DNA of 64,000 bases from Leptolyngbya sp. PCC 6406 (GCF_000332095.2 NZ_KI913949.1:2208752-2272751), one strand, 5' to 3'. Shown: positions 16,403 through 25,582, numbered from the stretch's first letter. A program made the numbers and translations. Notes: generated by a model not told the origin, from the letters alone.

Positions 16403-16869
16403 GCAGAATCTCCTACGGATGGGGGCAGTGGGGTTCGGGCAGGGGCAGCAGCCCGGTGGTCAAGCCACTGCTGTAAAATCAGAGCCGCCGCCTTGCGATC
16501 GATTAGAGCCTTATGGCGGGCTGGGGATTTGCCCTCAGCCACCATCATTTGCTCGGCATGAAACGAGGTTAGACGCTCATCAACATACTCTACAGGTAGG
16601 TCTAGGGCACGGGAAAGACGCTGAGCAAAAGATTGCACCTTACGGGCCTGATTGCCCACCTGTCCATCTAGGGTGTAGGGCATGCCCACCACTAAAATTT
16701 GGACTTCGCGATCGCGGATTAATTCCCGCAACTTGACCACCAGTTCGGGGAAGGCCAGTCCTTCTAGGGTGGTCAACCCCGTCGCTAGGAGTCCTAAGCG
16801 ATCGCACCCCGCCACGCCAATCCGTTTACGGCCAAGATCTAAACCCAGGGCTGAAATGGTTTCTTCCAT
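16399..16869 (-). CDS. ruvX: Holliday junction resolvase-like RuvX (YqgF)
   Basis: A 156-residue RNase H-fold protein of the YqgF/RuvX family, implicated in rRNA maturation and possibly DNA junction resolution. Seen: GLDLGRKRIGVAGCD (first catalytic Asp at the end of strand 1), VVGMPYTLDGQVGNQA, and YVDERLTSFHAEQ with the conserved DER(L/F)TS motif. Length is typical. First gene of the ruvX-DUF3727-mltG set. A 14-bp tandem duplication (ACAATATCAGCAAC, 16918-16945) lies upstream. Confidence 0.93.
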   Translation of the reverse strand: MEETISALGLDLGRKRIGVAGCDRLGLLATGLTTLEGLAFPELVVKLRELIRDREVQILVVGMPYTLDGQVGNQARKVQSFAQRLSRALDLPVEYVDERLTSFHAEQMMVAEGKSPARHKALIDRKAAALILQQWLDHRAAAPARTPLPPSVGDSA

Positions 16870-16962
16870 CGGGCCGTTTGATTCAAGAATTCCAGGGAAA
16901 GGCTACAGTCCATCAAGACAATATCAGCAACACAATATCAGCAACGGCCAGCCATGCCCAAT

Positions 16963-18243
16963 CTAGCGATCTCCCGGAGGGGAATCAGGGGGCGCATCCA
17001 CAGGACCAGAGGGTGGCCCCGAACGGGAAGAGGGTCCACCCAAGCCCCATTTTGACCACCGCGATCGCCCCTGCCAGGATCCGGGCCAAGCATCAGACCA
17101 GGATTCAGAATGCCAGGACATCCGCCCCGGCATGGGCTTACCCAGGGGTTGCAAACCGGGCAGCACATCGGACAATTGCAATCCCTCTAGGGCAGCGGGT
17201 TTAGTTTCCCGGACCTTGTGCCACACCGAGCGGGCCATCATCAATGTGCGTTCTACCGGATCCGCCTGGATTTGGGTGAGGTAATCTTCCCGCTCTGGCT
17301 GATAGTCGTGGGAGGTAATGCGTAGAGAAACCGTGGGATAGCTCTGAAGGACACGGGCCATGTGGCTAATCAGTTCTGGATAAAGCCAGGTATAGGCAGG
17401 ATGAACCGTTAGCTCCGCTGTGTGGGGGCGGCGACCATCGCAGCTCACCGTCAGTTCAAAACGCCCAATGGCCGCTTTGCGCTGGGGCTCAAACACATAG
17501 CCCCGGAGGCAATCGATGCGCTGCATTCGCTGCACCAAATTGGTCGTCATCCCCGCTAGGGGCTCGACCTTGAAGTCTTGGATCTGCTGATCAAACACTT
17601 GCCGTACCAAAGGAGGCATGGCGGCGGTGTCGAGTTGGTACAGAAGTTGGGCATCGGCATTGCTCACGGGCATTAAATTGGGCAAGTCCGGTTCCCGCTG
17701 GGCCTGCTCCAGCAGAATTTCTGAAGAAATTTCCCAGTAGGTGACCTGGGCTAGGGGTTGAAAGCCGTTTTGGCGGTATAGCGCTAGGGCCGAGGTGTGG
17801 TTGACGGTCACTTCCGCCAGCCACATACGGGCCTGCCAGATATTCTCAAAGCAATGGCGCAGGAGTTGGGAGCCAATGCGATCTAGGGGGCCTTCGCCGC
17901 TGGTGGGCACCACTAGGGGATTCACCACCACCCGATCCACGCGCCAAGTGCTACGGGTGCGGTTAAAGGGGGAGACCTCGATCAGGCCACAGGGGGTTTC
18001 GCCCATTTCCGCCACAAAGCCGGACCAGTTCTGATGATGGGGTAGGGCGATTTGGCCCAAATGATTCCACCAAGCCAGCCAAGGGCGCAGAGAAGGGGCC
18101 AATTGGGAATGGGTGGATTCCAGGGGATCCTCAATGCTGAGACTGGCATCTCCCCAGGCTGTGGGCCGCTCTAAATCCCGAGGGTAAAGTGGGCGAATCC
18201 GTAGGTTGGGGTCTTGGGCGTCGGAGGTGTCCGGGCGGGCCAT
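16963..18243 (-). CDS. GNAT family N-acetyltransferase
   Basis: A 426-residue protein with an N-terminal GNAT acetyltransferase domain (about 15-175): VDRVVVNPLVVPT..., the acetyl-CoA region and the typical ending TSALALYRQNGFQPLAQVTYWEI. A second, diverged domain (about 195-365) includes AELTVHPAYTWLYPELISHMARVLQ, reminiscent of a second acetyltransferase-like fold. The last 55 residues are low-complexity Trp/Ser/Gly/Pro (MSWHSESWSDAWPGSWQG...). Substrate unknown. It is 44 bp downstream of the F420-ligase-like gene and probably co-transcribed with it. Confidence 0.8.
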   Translation of the reverse strand: MARPDTSDAQDPNLRIRPLYPRDLERPTAWGDASLSIEDPLESTHSQLAPSLRPWLAWWNHLGQIALPHHQNWSGFVAEMGETPCGLIEVSPFNRTRSTWRVDRVVVNPLVVPTSGEGPLDRIGSQLLRHCFENIWQARMWLAEVTVNHTSALALYRQNGFQPLAQVTYWEISSEILLEQAQREPDLPNLMPVSNADAQLLYQLDTAAMPPLVRQVFDQQIQDFKVEPLAGMTTNLVQRMQRIDCLRGYVFEPQRKAAIGRFELTVSCDGRRPHTAELTVHPAYTWLYPELISHMARVLQSYPTVSLRITSHDYQPEREDYLTQIQADPVERTLMMARSVWHKVRETKPAALEGLQLSDVLPGLQPLGKPMPGRMSWHSESWSDAWPGSWQGRSRWSKWGLGGPSSRSGPPSGPVDAPPDSPPGDR

Positions 18244-18287
18244 AGGAGTTGCGGAGATCGGGTGGCAGGAAATTGCGGGGAATGACG

Positions 18288-19529
18288 TTAAGGCTCTTGT
18301 CCGGCGGTATTCCCAGGGGTGTTTTCAGGGCTGTTTCCGGGGGAACCCGGACGCACAAGCACGAGGGGAGTTTGCTCATCGGCATTGCCCGCAGGGTTAT
18401 CAATTAGCGCCTGGGTTAGCACTTGGGGATTGACACCGGAGGTAGCTGATAATATCTTAACCGCTCTCAAGTCGTTGACATCGACGATGGCGGCTTCTAT
18501 GCCGGTGGCCCGTTTGATCTCCTCTACCACTCCTTGGCTATCCCGAGGGCCGAGGACGATGAACTGGTCGTAGGGGGGCAGGGTGCCGGTGACATCATCA
18601 ATCAGGCGGGCCTGTTCTCCCGCCAATTGGTAAAAGCCGCCGCCCCGGCGCAGAAATACCTTCATCAGAGCACCGCCAAGAAAGGCCAGCAGCACCCGCA
18701 TGGGGCCAACCACGTCCACCAGGGTTTGTAGACCCCCGGCGGTGGCGAGGCTGGAGGTGGGCAGGAAGTAGTAGCAGAGGCGACGCGCCAACCAACCGGG
18801 CTGGACATCGGCGGGGTGCCGCCAGCGCCCCTGCATGATGGCCACTGGGGTTTCCCCCAGGGTGATGATATCTCCGGGTTGGGCATGAGGCACCACGTAC
18901 CGTTGGACCACTTCTACCGGGGTATCCAGGTGGGTGAGCAGGTGGGTGGGCACTGGTAGCACCTTAGCGCCAGGGGTTTCTCGCCAGGGCCGCTCGTCCT
19001 CGGGATTGGGAAATTGCAGGGGCACGACTACGTGCCCGGTTTTGGGGACGCGACCTCCAGGTCCGTAGGTGATGTAGTGAACCCGGACCCAAAGGACTTT
19101 GAGCGATCGCAGATCTGGTCCGGTAATATCGACTTGAATTTTCAGGCTGGTACGCTTTCGCAGCTTGACAATGTAGGCGAACCAGTAGCCATCGCTGCGG
19201 GCTTCGGCGTCTGGGTGTTGGGGGGTAAGGGTGGTGGTCACTTGGATCCCTGCTAGGGATGCCTTCGACAACAGGGTGGTTTCCGTTGTGAGTTCCGGCA
19301 CCATGATTTCCAGGGATTGGGTCTGGTTGATCAGTTCCGGCTCCCCCACAATCCGGTAGTGATTGGGTTCGTAGGTCTCTAGGTTCCAGTTCCCGGCAGC
19401 AAAGGCGAGGCGGTTGCCGGGGCGACGGCGATATTGGCGCTCAATCCAAAATGCGATCGCGGCCCCGAGGACCAGAATTCCTGCCAGTAGAAAAATTAAC
19501 GGAGTGACTCCCACCGGATGCGTCCACAC
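18288..19529 (-). CDS. F420-0:gamma-glutamyl ligase-like protein (CofE-related)
   Basis: About 413 residues from GTG 19529, which has GGAGG 13 nt upstream; an ATG at 19583 adds 18 residues. An N-terminal transmembrane helix (FLLAGILVLGAAIAFWI) precedes a beta domain and a CofE-like domain: RYVVPHAQPGDIITLGETPVAIMQG (shown in part: PGDIITLGETPVAIMQG), RLCYYFLPTSSLA, LIDDVTGTLPPYDQFIVLG and VDVNDLRAVKILSATSGV. CofE adds glutamates to coenzyme F420 in actinobacteria and archaea; cyanobacterial members are membrane-anchored relatives of unproven substrate. The C-terminus is a short Gly/Pro/Asn repeat (PGNSPENTPGNTAG). Paired with the GNAT gene. Confidence 0.75.
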   Translation of the reverse strand: MWTHPVGVTPLIFLLAGILVLGAAIAFWIERQYRRRPGNRLAFAAGNWNLETYEPNHYRIVGEPELINQTQSLEIMVPELTTETTLLSKASLAGIQVTTTLTPQHPDAEARSDGYWFAYIVKLRKRTSLKIQVDITGPDLRSLKVLWVRVHYITYGPGGRVPKTGHVVVPLQFPNPEDERPWRETPGAKVLPVPTHLLTHLDTPVEVVQRYVVPHAQPGDIITLGETPVAIMQGRWRHPADVQPGWLARRLCYYFLPTSSLATAGGLQTLVDVVGPMRVLLAFLGGALMKVFLRRGGGFYQLAGEQARLIDDVTGTLPPYDQFIVLGPRDSQGVVEEIKRATGIEAAIVDVNDLRAVKILSATSGVNPQVLTQALIDNPAGNADEQTPLVLVRPGSPGNSPENTPGNTAGQEP

Positions 19530-19707
19530 AATAACGGCACTGCCTCCTGAGATTCCGCGTCGTGGGCACCCCGAGTTGGCCATGCCCTCTCGGGGTGTAG
19601 ACCTTAGATGGGGAATCTCAGGGTTCTGTAACCAGCAGTTTATAAAATTTTGGGCTCAAACTATTGCCATTGGTCTGGCATTCCCCTGCTATTCTCCTTC
19701 CAGTTTA

Positions 19708-19736
19708 TTGACAGGGAACCGGGAGTGGGTGATACA
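19708..19736 (+). promoter_or_regulatory. Candidate promoter of the peptide-binding protein gene
   Basis: TTGACA (19708-19713), a 17-bp spacer, then GATACA (19731-19736): a perfect -35 and a weak -10. It lies 52 bp before the chosen ATG at 19789. Confidence 0.5.
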
Positions 19737-19788
19737 ACTACTGCACTTAGGCGCGATGGTCTTCGACATCCAGAATAAAGAGGTGGCT

Positions 19789-21504
19789 ATGGTTGGGTTC
19801 AACAGGTTACGTCAAGGTTGGAGGTGGTTCTGGGGTTTAGGACTGAGATGGTCAAAGATTGGCCCGTTAAGGCCAGCGCGATCGCCCCTAAGCTTTGCCG
19901 TTCTGTTTAGCCTCTGTCTAGCCCTAGTGGTGGCCTGTGGCGGCGGTCCCGATTCCGCTTCGGATCCAGCGGCAGGAGAAGCAGGCGGCACAGAGGGAGG
20001 ACGCATCGCCATAGGCACCACCCTCTCGGCCCGGACCCTGGACCCCGCCGACGCCTACGAAATTTTCCCCGGCATTTTGCTCCACAACCTGGGAGATCAA
20101 CTCTACACCTACGTACCGGGGACTACAGACCTAGCCCCCCAACTGGCGACAGACTTGCCCACCATCAGCAACGATGGCCTCATCTACACCATTCCCCTGC
20201 GGGAGGATGTCACTTTCCATGACGGCTCCGCTTTTAATGCCGAGGTGATGGCCTTTTCGATCCAGCGGTTCATGGAAAATGGGGGCCGCCCTGCCTTTCT
20301 ACTGGCGGAAAAAATTGACACCGTCGAGGCCACCGAAGACTACGAATTGACGATTATCCTCAAGTCTCCCTTTGCCGCCTTCACCGCTCTACTGACCTTT
20401 TGGGGCGTCACCCCCATCCCCCCAGATCAATACACCATTGGCGAAGGCCAGTTCATTCCCGATAGTTTTATTGGCACTGGCCCCTACAAGCTAGCCTCCT
20501 TTGGTAGTGACGCTATCAAGCTGGATGTCAACGAAGACTACTGGGGTGAAAAACCCGCCAATGAGGGCATCGATATTCAAATCTTTACCAGCCCAGCCAA
20601 CCTTTACAACACCTTCACCACTGGGGGCCTTGATGTGGCCTACCAGACCCTTGACCCTGACCAGATTGTCAGTCTAGAAGAGGGGGCAGATCAGGGTGGA
20701 TGGCAGGTAATCGAGGCGGGAACCACCGTCGTTAACTACATGAGCTTGAACCAGAAGATCGAACCCCTCAATGATGTGCGGGTCCGACAGGCGATCGCGG
20801 CCATGATTGACCGCAACTTGGTCAATGAGCGCGTTTTCAAGGGACAGGCAGAGCCCCTCTATAGCTTGATACCCACCAGCTTTGAGGTCTATGAGCCGGT
20901 AATGAAGGAAGCCTATGGCGATGGCAACTTTGATCAAGCGCGGGAACTGCTGACGGAGGCGGGCTTTTCCGAGACCAACCCTTTCACCTTTGAAATTTGG
21001 TATCCCTCTGCCTCTACCCCTCGTGCCATCGTGGCCAATACGCTGAAGGAATCCTTTGAGGCGGGTTTGCCGGGACTAGTGCAGGTGGAGGTACAAACGG
21101 CGGAAGGGGCGACCCTTTGGGGCAATATCGATAAGGGTATCTACCCCTCGGTGCTAGCCAACTGGTACCCCGATTACTACGACGTGGATACCTTTGTGCA
21201 GCCCTTCTTGAGCTGCGATCAGGGCTCTGAAGCTACCCTTTGTGACTCCGGGGCTAGCCAGAGCAATGGCTCGTTCTACTACAGCCAGAAGGCCAATGAC
21301 CTGATTGCAGCCCAACGAGCGGAGCAGGATCCGGCGGTGCGGGAAGACCTGTTTCGACAGATTCAAGATCTGCTAGCGGCGGATGTACCCTATATCCCCC
21401 TCTGGCAAAACAAGGACTATGTCTTCTCTCAAGCGGGGGTGGCGGGGGTGGCGATCCAGCCCACTCAGCAGTTTCTGTTCTGGCAAATCAGTAAAGGCAG
21501 CTAG
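19789..21504 (+). CDS. ABC transporter peptide/nickel-type substrate-binding lipoprotein
   Basis: About 571 residues. ATG 19789 follows AGAGG with 6-nt spacing; a frame extends to 19414 but the upstream part overlaps the divergent F420-ligase gene and lacks a signal. The signal peptide ends in a lipobox (VVAC). The mature chain is a family 5 solute-binding protein (DppA/OppA/NikA type): ARTLDPADAYE, LAPQLATDLPTISNDGLIYTIPLR-like core (DGLIYTIPLREDVTFHDGS), GTGPYKLASF, and YIPLWQNKDYVFS near the end. It would deliver oligopeptides or similar ligands to a permease, but no permease or ATPase gene is nearby, so it works with a distant transporter. Confidence 0.92.
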   Translation: MVGFNRLRQGWRWFWGLGLRWSKIGPLRPARSPLSFAVLFSLCLALVVACGGGPDSASDPAAGEAGGTEGGRIAIGTTLSARTLDPADAYEIFPGILLHNLGDQLYTYVPGTTDLAPQLATDLPTISNDGLIYTIPLREDVTFHDGSAFNAEVMAFSIQRFMENGGRPAFLLAEKIDTVEATEDYELTIILKSPFAAFTALLTFWGVTPIPPDQYTIGEGQFIPDSFIGTGPYKLASFGSDAIKLDVNEDYWGEKPANEGIDIQIFTSPANLYNTFTTGGLDVAYQTLDPDQIVSLEEGADQGGWQVIEAGTTVVNYMSLNQKIEPLNDVRVRQAIAAMIDRNLVNERVFKGQAEPLYSLIPTSFEVYEPVMKEAYGDGNFDQARELLTEAGFSETNPFTFEIWYPSASTPRAIVANTLKESFEAGLPGLVQVEVQTAEGATLWGNIDKGIYPSVLANWYPDYYDVDTFVQPFLSCDQGSEATLCDSGASQSNGSFYYSQKANDLIAAQRAEQDPAVREDLFRQIQDLLAADVPYIPLWQNKDYVFSQAGVAGVAIQPTQQFLFWQISKGS

Positions 21505-21661
21505 TTCTGTTTGGCGGCAATAAGTATCCCTGCCATCGTCTTCTACACAAGTAGGGGAGAAAGCTGGCACATTGAGGGTTTCCGGGAGTAAGTTGGGGAA
21601 TGAATCCTGGCCTAGGGTCAAAATCCAGAACTGCCCACACGCAACAAGGTTTACAGGTGTT

Positions 21662-22111
21662 ATGAAGCGTTTGCACTCCGTCCGTACCGCTCTGTTGATG
21701 CCCCTTGCCTTGGCGGGGACGGTGGCTCTGTCGCCCATGAGAGTTGCGGCCCAGGATTTATATACCCCCATTCCTCTGCCCCTGAATGGCGAAATCACGG
21801 ATCGCCTCTCCCCGGAGGATATTCCCACGGGCTTAGGGGGCCACGCCCGCGACTACCGCGTCTATCTAGAGGCTGGAGATCAGGTCGCTATCGATGTGAT
21901 CTCCGATGAGTTCGATACCATCGTCTCGTTGATTGATGAGGAGGGGAATACCATTGGTGAGAATGATGATGGTCCCGATGGCACCACCAATTCGCTCCTG
22001 TTTGCACGCATTACTGAGACGGGTAATTACATCGTGCGGGTGCGGGCCTTTGGTGGCAGGGGTTCGGGTCAGTTCTTTCTGAAGGTGGCCCGTCTACGCC
22101 CGGTGAACTAG
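21662..22111 (+). CDS. Secreted PPC-domain protein
   Basis: A 149-residue secreted protein from ATG 21662 (signal peptide MKRLHSVRTALLMPLALAG..., cut near VAAQ). The mature part is a single pre-peptidase C-terminal (PPC) domain: a beta sandwich with YRVYLEAGDQVAIDVISDEFDT, IVSLIDEEGNTIGENDDG and TGNYIVRVRAFGG. PPC domains usually accompany secreted proteases; here it stands alone, so a binding or structural role is more likely than catalysis. Conditions of expression are not evident. Confidence 0.85.
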   Translation: MKRLHSVRTALLMPLALAGTVALSPMRVAAQDLYTPIPLPLNGEITDRLSPEDIPTGLGGHARDYRVYLEAGDQVAIDVISDEFDTIVSLIDEEGNTIGENDDGPDGTTNSLLFARITETGNYIVRVRAFGGRGSGQFFLKVARLRPVN

Positions 22112-22113
22112 CT

Positions 22114-22207
22114 GATTCCCACAGTGGGAATCCATCTCTCGCACCCAGGCTCTGCCGCAAATTCGAGGCGGAGCCTCGGGAAGAGTTCCCAGCCGGAGAC
22201 TGGGAAC
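22114..22207. repeat. Pair of REP-like hairpins
   Basis: GATTCCC/GGGAATC (22114-22132) and GTTCCCAG/CTGGGAAC (22185-22207), with GAGGCGGAGCCTC between them, form short hairpins after the PPC gene. These resemble dispersed palindromes common in cyanobacterial spacers and may also end transcription. Confidence 0.6.
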
Positions 22208-22282
22208 GAGGGGGAGAGGGTTGTGGTTGCAGTGCGATCGCGGATTCTGTTATCGTAGCTGGGCACTTAGATGTGCTCCCAG

Positions 22283-22355
<73 letters not shown>

Positions 22356-22395
22356 TCTTTTCAGGTGAAATACCCTCGCTGGAGGATTGTCCTTG

Positions 22396-22659
22396 ATGCA
22401 ACAGGTGTTAAACGTCACCGTTACCGTCAAACTGTTTGCCGCCTACCAGGATGCCTTTGGAGTACCGGAGTTGACACTGGAGTTACCCCCCGGTACCCCA
22501 GTGGCGGCGGTGGGCGATCGGCTCATCGGTGATCGTCCCGAACTCGCCCGTTGGCAAGCCCTGACCCGATTCGGCGTCAATCTCCAATTCGTGCCCCCCG
22601 ACACCGTGCTGCAATCGGGGGATGAGGTGGTGTTGATTCCCCCGGTGAGCGGCGGGTGA
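22396..22659 (+). CDS. MoaD/ThiS-family sulfur carrier protein
   Basis: An 87-residue beta-grasp protein (VTVTVKLFAAYQDAFG ... GDEVVLIPPVSGG) ending in the Gly-Gly needed for adenylation and thiocarboxylation. GGAGG lies 10 nt before ATG 22396. It is the type of the small subunit of molybdopterin synthase (MoaD), which donates sulfur in molybdenum-cofactor synthesis. No moaE or other cofactor gene is adjacent. It starts 41 bp after tRNA-Phe and is convergent with a sugar permease gene. Confidence 0.85.
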   Translation: MQQVLNVTVTVKLFAAYQDAFGVPELTLELPPGTPVAAVGDRLIGDRPELARWQALTRFGVNLQFVPPDTVLQSGDEVVLIPPVSGG

Positions 22660-22662
22660 GGG

Positions 22663-23529
22663 TTAGCCCTTGAGGCCACTGCCGGACTCAGTGGGGACAA
22701 TGTAGCGCTGCATCACCACGAAGAACACCAGCACCGGCAGGATGGAAATTACGGAACCTGCCGCTATCAGCCGCCAGTCCAGGGAAAAACTCCCCGCCAG
22801 TTTTGCCACCCCCAAGGGTAGGGTGTAGTATTCAGGCCGATCGAGCAAAATCAACGGCCAGAGAAAATCACTCCAGGAGCCAATAAAGACAAAAATCGCC
22901 AGGGTGACCAGGGCGGGACGGGTGGAGGCTATCATCACGTGCCACCAGATCCCGAGTTCCGAGCAGCCATCCATGCGGGCGGCTTCTTCCAGTTCCTTCG
23001 GTACCCCGAGAAAGGCTTGGCGCATCAGAAAAATGCCAAAGGCGGAGGCGATAAAGGGAAAAATAATGCCCAGGTAAGAATTCCTTAGCCCCAACTGCAC
23101 CGCGAGGACATAGAGGGGGATCATCACGATCTGAAAGGGAATCAGGATTGTCGCCACAATCAGGGCAAACAGGGCCTCTCGGCCCACAAACCGCAGTCGG
23201 GCCAAGGGGTAGGCTGCGAGGGAGCAAAACAGTAGGTTAAGGGCCACCGTGAGCACCGCGACTAGGATGCTGTTGAAAAAGTATTGGCCGAAGGGGTTTT
23301 GCTGCCAGACGGTGATGAAGTTATTGAGGGTGGGTTCGGCGGGCAGAAACCGAGGGGGAAATTCAAAGATATTTTCGTTGCCAGACTTGAAGGCGGTGCT
23401 GACCAACCACAGCAGGGGCAGCAGCATGGTAGCTGCGATCGCACTTAAGATTCCATAGGTTCCCAGACTGCCCCAGGGGAGACGTTTCCAGGGGGGCAGG
23501 GGGGTATTATCACGGCGCTCCAGGGTCAT
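22663..23529 (-). CDS. Carbohydrate ABC transporter permease (MalG type)
   Basis: A 288-residue inner-membrane permease with six predicted helices. The EAA loop that contacts the ATPase reads EEAARMDGCSELGIWWHVMI-like (EEAARMDGCSELG), placing it with MalG/GgtD-type sugar permeases. Such permeases act with a MalF-type partner, an ATPase and a binding protein; none is adjacent. Its ATG lies 3 bp after the Tab2 gene stop, so the two are probably translated together. GgtD (glucosylglycerol, trehalose, sucrose uptake) is a possible identity but cannot be shown here. Confidence 0.88.
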   Translation of the reverse strand: MTLERRDNTPLPPWKRLPWGSLGTYGILSAIAATMLLPLLWLVSTAFKSGNENIFEFPPRFLPAEPTLNNFITVWQQNPFGQYFFNSILVAVLTVALNLLFCSLAAYPLARLRFVGREALFALIVATILIPFQIVMIPLYVLAVQLGLRNSYLGIIFPFIASAFGIFLMRQAFLGVPKELEEAARMDGCSELGIWWHVMIASTRPALVTLAIFVFIGSWSDFLWPLILLDRPEYYTLPLGVAKLAGSFSLDWRLIAAGSVISILPVLVFFVVMQRYIVPTESGSGLKG

Positions 23530-23532
23530 ATC

Positions 23533-24396
23533 TCACCCTAACTGGCGTCCCTGCATCAGCCAGAAGCCCGCGAAGGCTTCTGTTGCAGGATTTTCCTGAA
23601 GGGCCAGGAAATGGACTTGGTTAGCCGCCACCTTAGCGGCCTCAAAATTTTTCGCTTCGGTTTGCAAGGTGCTGTCCCCCAGGGGAGAGAGAATCCAGCT
23701 ATCGGCGGCCCCCGTCTCTAAAATCAGTCGGGGGGACTTGCTGGTCTCTACCCGCAACTCACTGAGTTCTAGCCCCGACATCCACCCAGCCATGGCAACG
23801 GCACGGGGGGAAAAGATGATAATGCCGGGGATGGGGGTATCGTCTCCGATGCCTGCCAGTGACAGGGGAAAGCCTTCGCCAAAGTCCATAGGCCAGTCGG
23901 GCATGTCGGCAAAGTCGCGGGCGGGCAGGGTGACAAAGGCCCAGCGCTGCCCCACGAGGGCATCGGGCAGGCGACGGGGAGAGGGTGGTGGAGCCCCGAC
24001 GGTGGGGGCCGGTTTGTCGGTGTAGCCCGGATCCTGGGGGTACACTTCCCGCTGGCGATAGTCAATCCAGTCCTGAAGGGCCAGGGTCCGGCGGCTGGGG
24101 GTGGCGGCCAGTCCCAGATCTTCGCAGGCGCGGGTGATCATGGTTTGCATCGAAAAGCGAAAGAACCGTACCCGACTGGGGGGCTCGGGGGCCTGCGCGA
24201 TCGCAGTTTCAATCACTTCCTTAAGTTTCAGGGAATTGACATCGGTATTGGCCAAAAACTGACTGAAGCGAAACAGGTTCTCCGGATCGGCATCGACCCT
24301 TTGCAGTCCTTCGCTAATTAAGACCTCCCAGCGGCGCTTATTGCGCTCATCCAAGATTGGGCGCGAGTAAAAGTCCAATTCCCAAATGGTGCCCAT
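23533..24396 (-). CDS. Tab2/Atab2 family RNA-binding protein (DUF1092)
   Basis: A 287-residue protein of the Tab2 family. Its N-terminus WELDFYSRPILDERNKRRWE is the family signature, and the ends VRFFRFSMQTMI, ALQDWIDYRQREVYPQ and FAGFWLMQGRQLG also fit. In Chlamydomonas and Arabidopsis, Tab2/Atab2 bind mRNA and are needed for translation of photosystem I subunit PsaB; cyanobacterial members are presumed to act in photosystem biogenesis. A Pro-rich linker (PAPTVGAPPPSPRRLP) joins the halves. It leads a two-gene unit with a sugar permease, an unexpected pairing. Confidence 0.88.
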   Translation of the reverse strand: MGTIWELDFYSRPILDERNKRRWEVLISEGLQRVDADPENLFRFSQFLANTDVNSLKLKEVIETAIAQAPEPPSRVRFFRFSMQTMITRACEDLGLAATPSRRTLALQDWIDYRQREVYPQDPGYTDKPAPTVGAPPPSPRRLPDALVGQRWAFVTLPARDFADMPDWPMDFGEGFPLSLAGIGDDTPIPGIIIFSPRAVAMAGWMSGLELSELRVETSKSPRLILETGAADSWILSPLGDSTLQTEAKNFEAAKVAANQVHFLALQENPATEAFAGFWLMQGRQLG

Positions 24397-24451
24397 GGGT
24401 CAATCTTGGTGTGGTGGGGTCAGTGAAACTGAGAATAGATGGCGCTTTAAG

Positions 24452-25327
24452 TTACGCATCACTCTCTGAAAGCATCTTCTCAACATTCTGGCTGCGGTCT
24501 TCCGCCTCGGCAAACAGAACGTCGGGCTCTTTTATCATCTCACCGGGGTACTTTTCTAGCACCTTGGTGGAGAGGGAGATGCGGTTACGCTCAGCATCCA
24601 GAGCCACGACGATAGCCTTCAAGGGTTGATCGAGTTTCAGGACATTGGGCAAAGAGTCCACATAGTTTTTGCTGATTTGATTGACGTGCAGCAGTCCGGT
24701 GACGCCCTCAAATTCCACAAAGGCTCCGTAGGGCTTGAGACTGACAACCGTACCTGTCACCAGTTGCCCCACCTCTAGCTGTCCCATGGCCTGGGAGCGG
24801 GCGGCAATTTTGGCCGACAGCACCAGTTTGTTGCGCTCTGGGTCCACTTCTAGAAAACCCACGGTCAGGGTGGTGCCCACTAGGGCCTCTAGATCTTCGG
24901 GATGGCTAAGGTGCGATCGCGGCACAAAGCCCCGCAGCCCCTCCACATCCACAATCACGCCCCCCTTATTGATCCCCGTCACCCGCGTGGAGATGAGAAT
25001 ACCGTCACTCTGCTGCTGAGTCAGCTTCTCCCAAAGTTGCTGCACCAACAGCCGCCGGATAGACAGCAGCACCCGCCCCTCGTTATCCTGCTCTCGAATA
25101 ATCATGAACTCCCACTCACTCTGGAGCGGTAGAAGTTCCTCTAAGGCTTCAGCCTTACCGAGGGAGGCTTCCTTAAGGGGCACAAAGGCATCAGATTTGC
25201 CGCCAATCTCCACATAGGCCCCCTCACTACCGTGGCCAATGACTGTCCCTTTAACAACGCTACCCGCCTGAAAGTTGTAATCGTGGGCGGCGAGGGCACG
25301 GGCAAAGTCGTCTGTCGAAAAGGTCAA
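24452..25327 (-). CDS. S1 RNA-binding domain protein, ribosomal protein S1 type
   Basis: A 291-residue protein with three S1 OB-fold domains: GSVVKGTVIGHGSEGAYVEI (about 22-93), ISTRVTGINKGGVIVDVEG (about 110-175) and GQLVTGTVVSLKPYGAFVEF (about 190-260), each followed by an LS-x-R/K end. Three domains and a short acidic C-terminus are typical of cyanobacterial and chloroplast S1 rather than the six-domain E. coli protein. Cyanobacteria often carry two such genes (Rps1a and Rps1b); which one this is cannot be told. It helps bring mRNA to the 30S subunit. Confidence 0.88.
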   Translation of the reverse strand: MTFSTDDFARALAAHDYNFQAGSVVKGTVIGHGSEGAYVEIGGKSDAFVPLKEASLGKAEALEELLPLQSEWEFMIIREQDNEGRVLLSIRRLLVQQLWEKLTQQQSDGILISTRVTGINKGGVIVDVEGLRGFVPRSHLSHPEDLEALVGTTLTVGFLEVDPERNKLVLSAKIAARSQAMGQLEVGQLVTGTVVSLKPYGAFVEFEGVTGLLHVNQISKNYVDSLPNVLKLDQPLKAIVVALDAERNRISLSTKVLEKYPGEMIKEPDVLFAEAEDRSQNVEKMLSESDA

Positions 25328-25582
25328 AACCGGGTCTCTCCCTGTTTACTGTAGCTACTGTGTCTTCTAACTATACGGCACCGAGTTGGCATCGGTGGAT
25401 CAGTAGGAAAACCTCACCATATAGTTGGGATGTATTATCCATGGTAACGTGATGTGCAACTAACCCCAATTACTCTATCAGGAGGCAATCAAATCCTCGA
25501 ATTGCAGCCAGGGTTTGCTTTTGCCATGCCCTGAGCTACGATTTCTTTTGCAACCTGTTCGAGACTTCCGATTCATTCTTCA
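25328..25582. other. Spacer with possible gene remnant
   Basis: No intact gene. On the minus strand just beyond the frameshifted HEPN gene, one frame reads IGSLEQVAKEIVAQGMAKAN between two stops. It looks like a fragment of a coding sequence of unknown family, so the toxin locus may have had a third gene or be decaying. Confidence 0.35.

Noticed and set aside
19414-19788. Upstream extension of the peptide-binding protein
   Set aside because: It would overlap the divergent F420-ligase gene and place the signal peptide more than 120 residues inside; the ATG at 19789 has a ribosome site and a proper lipoprotein signal.
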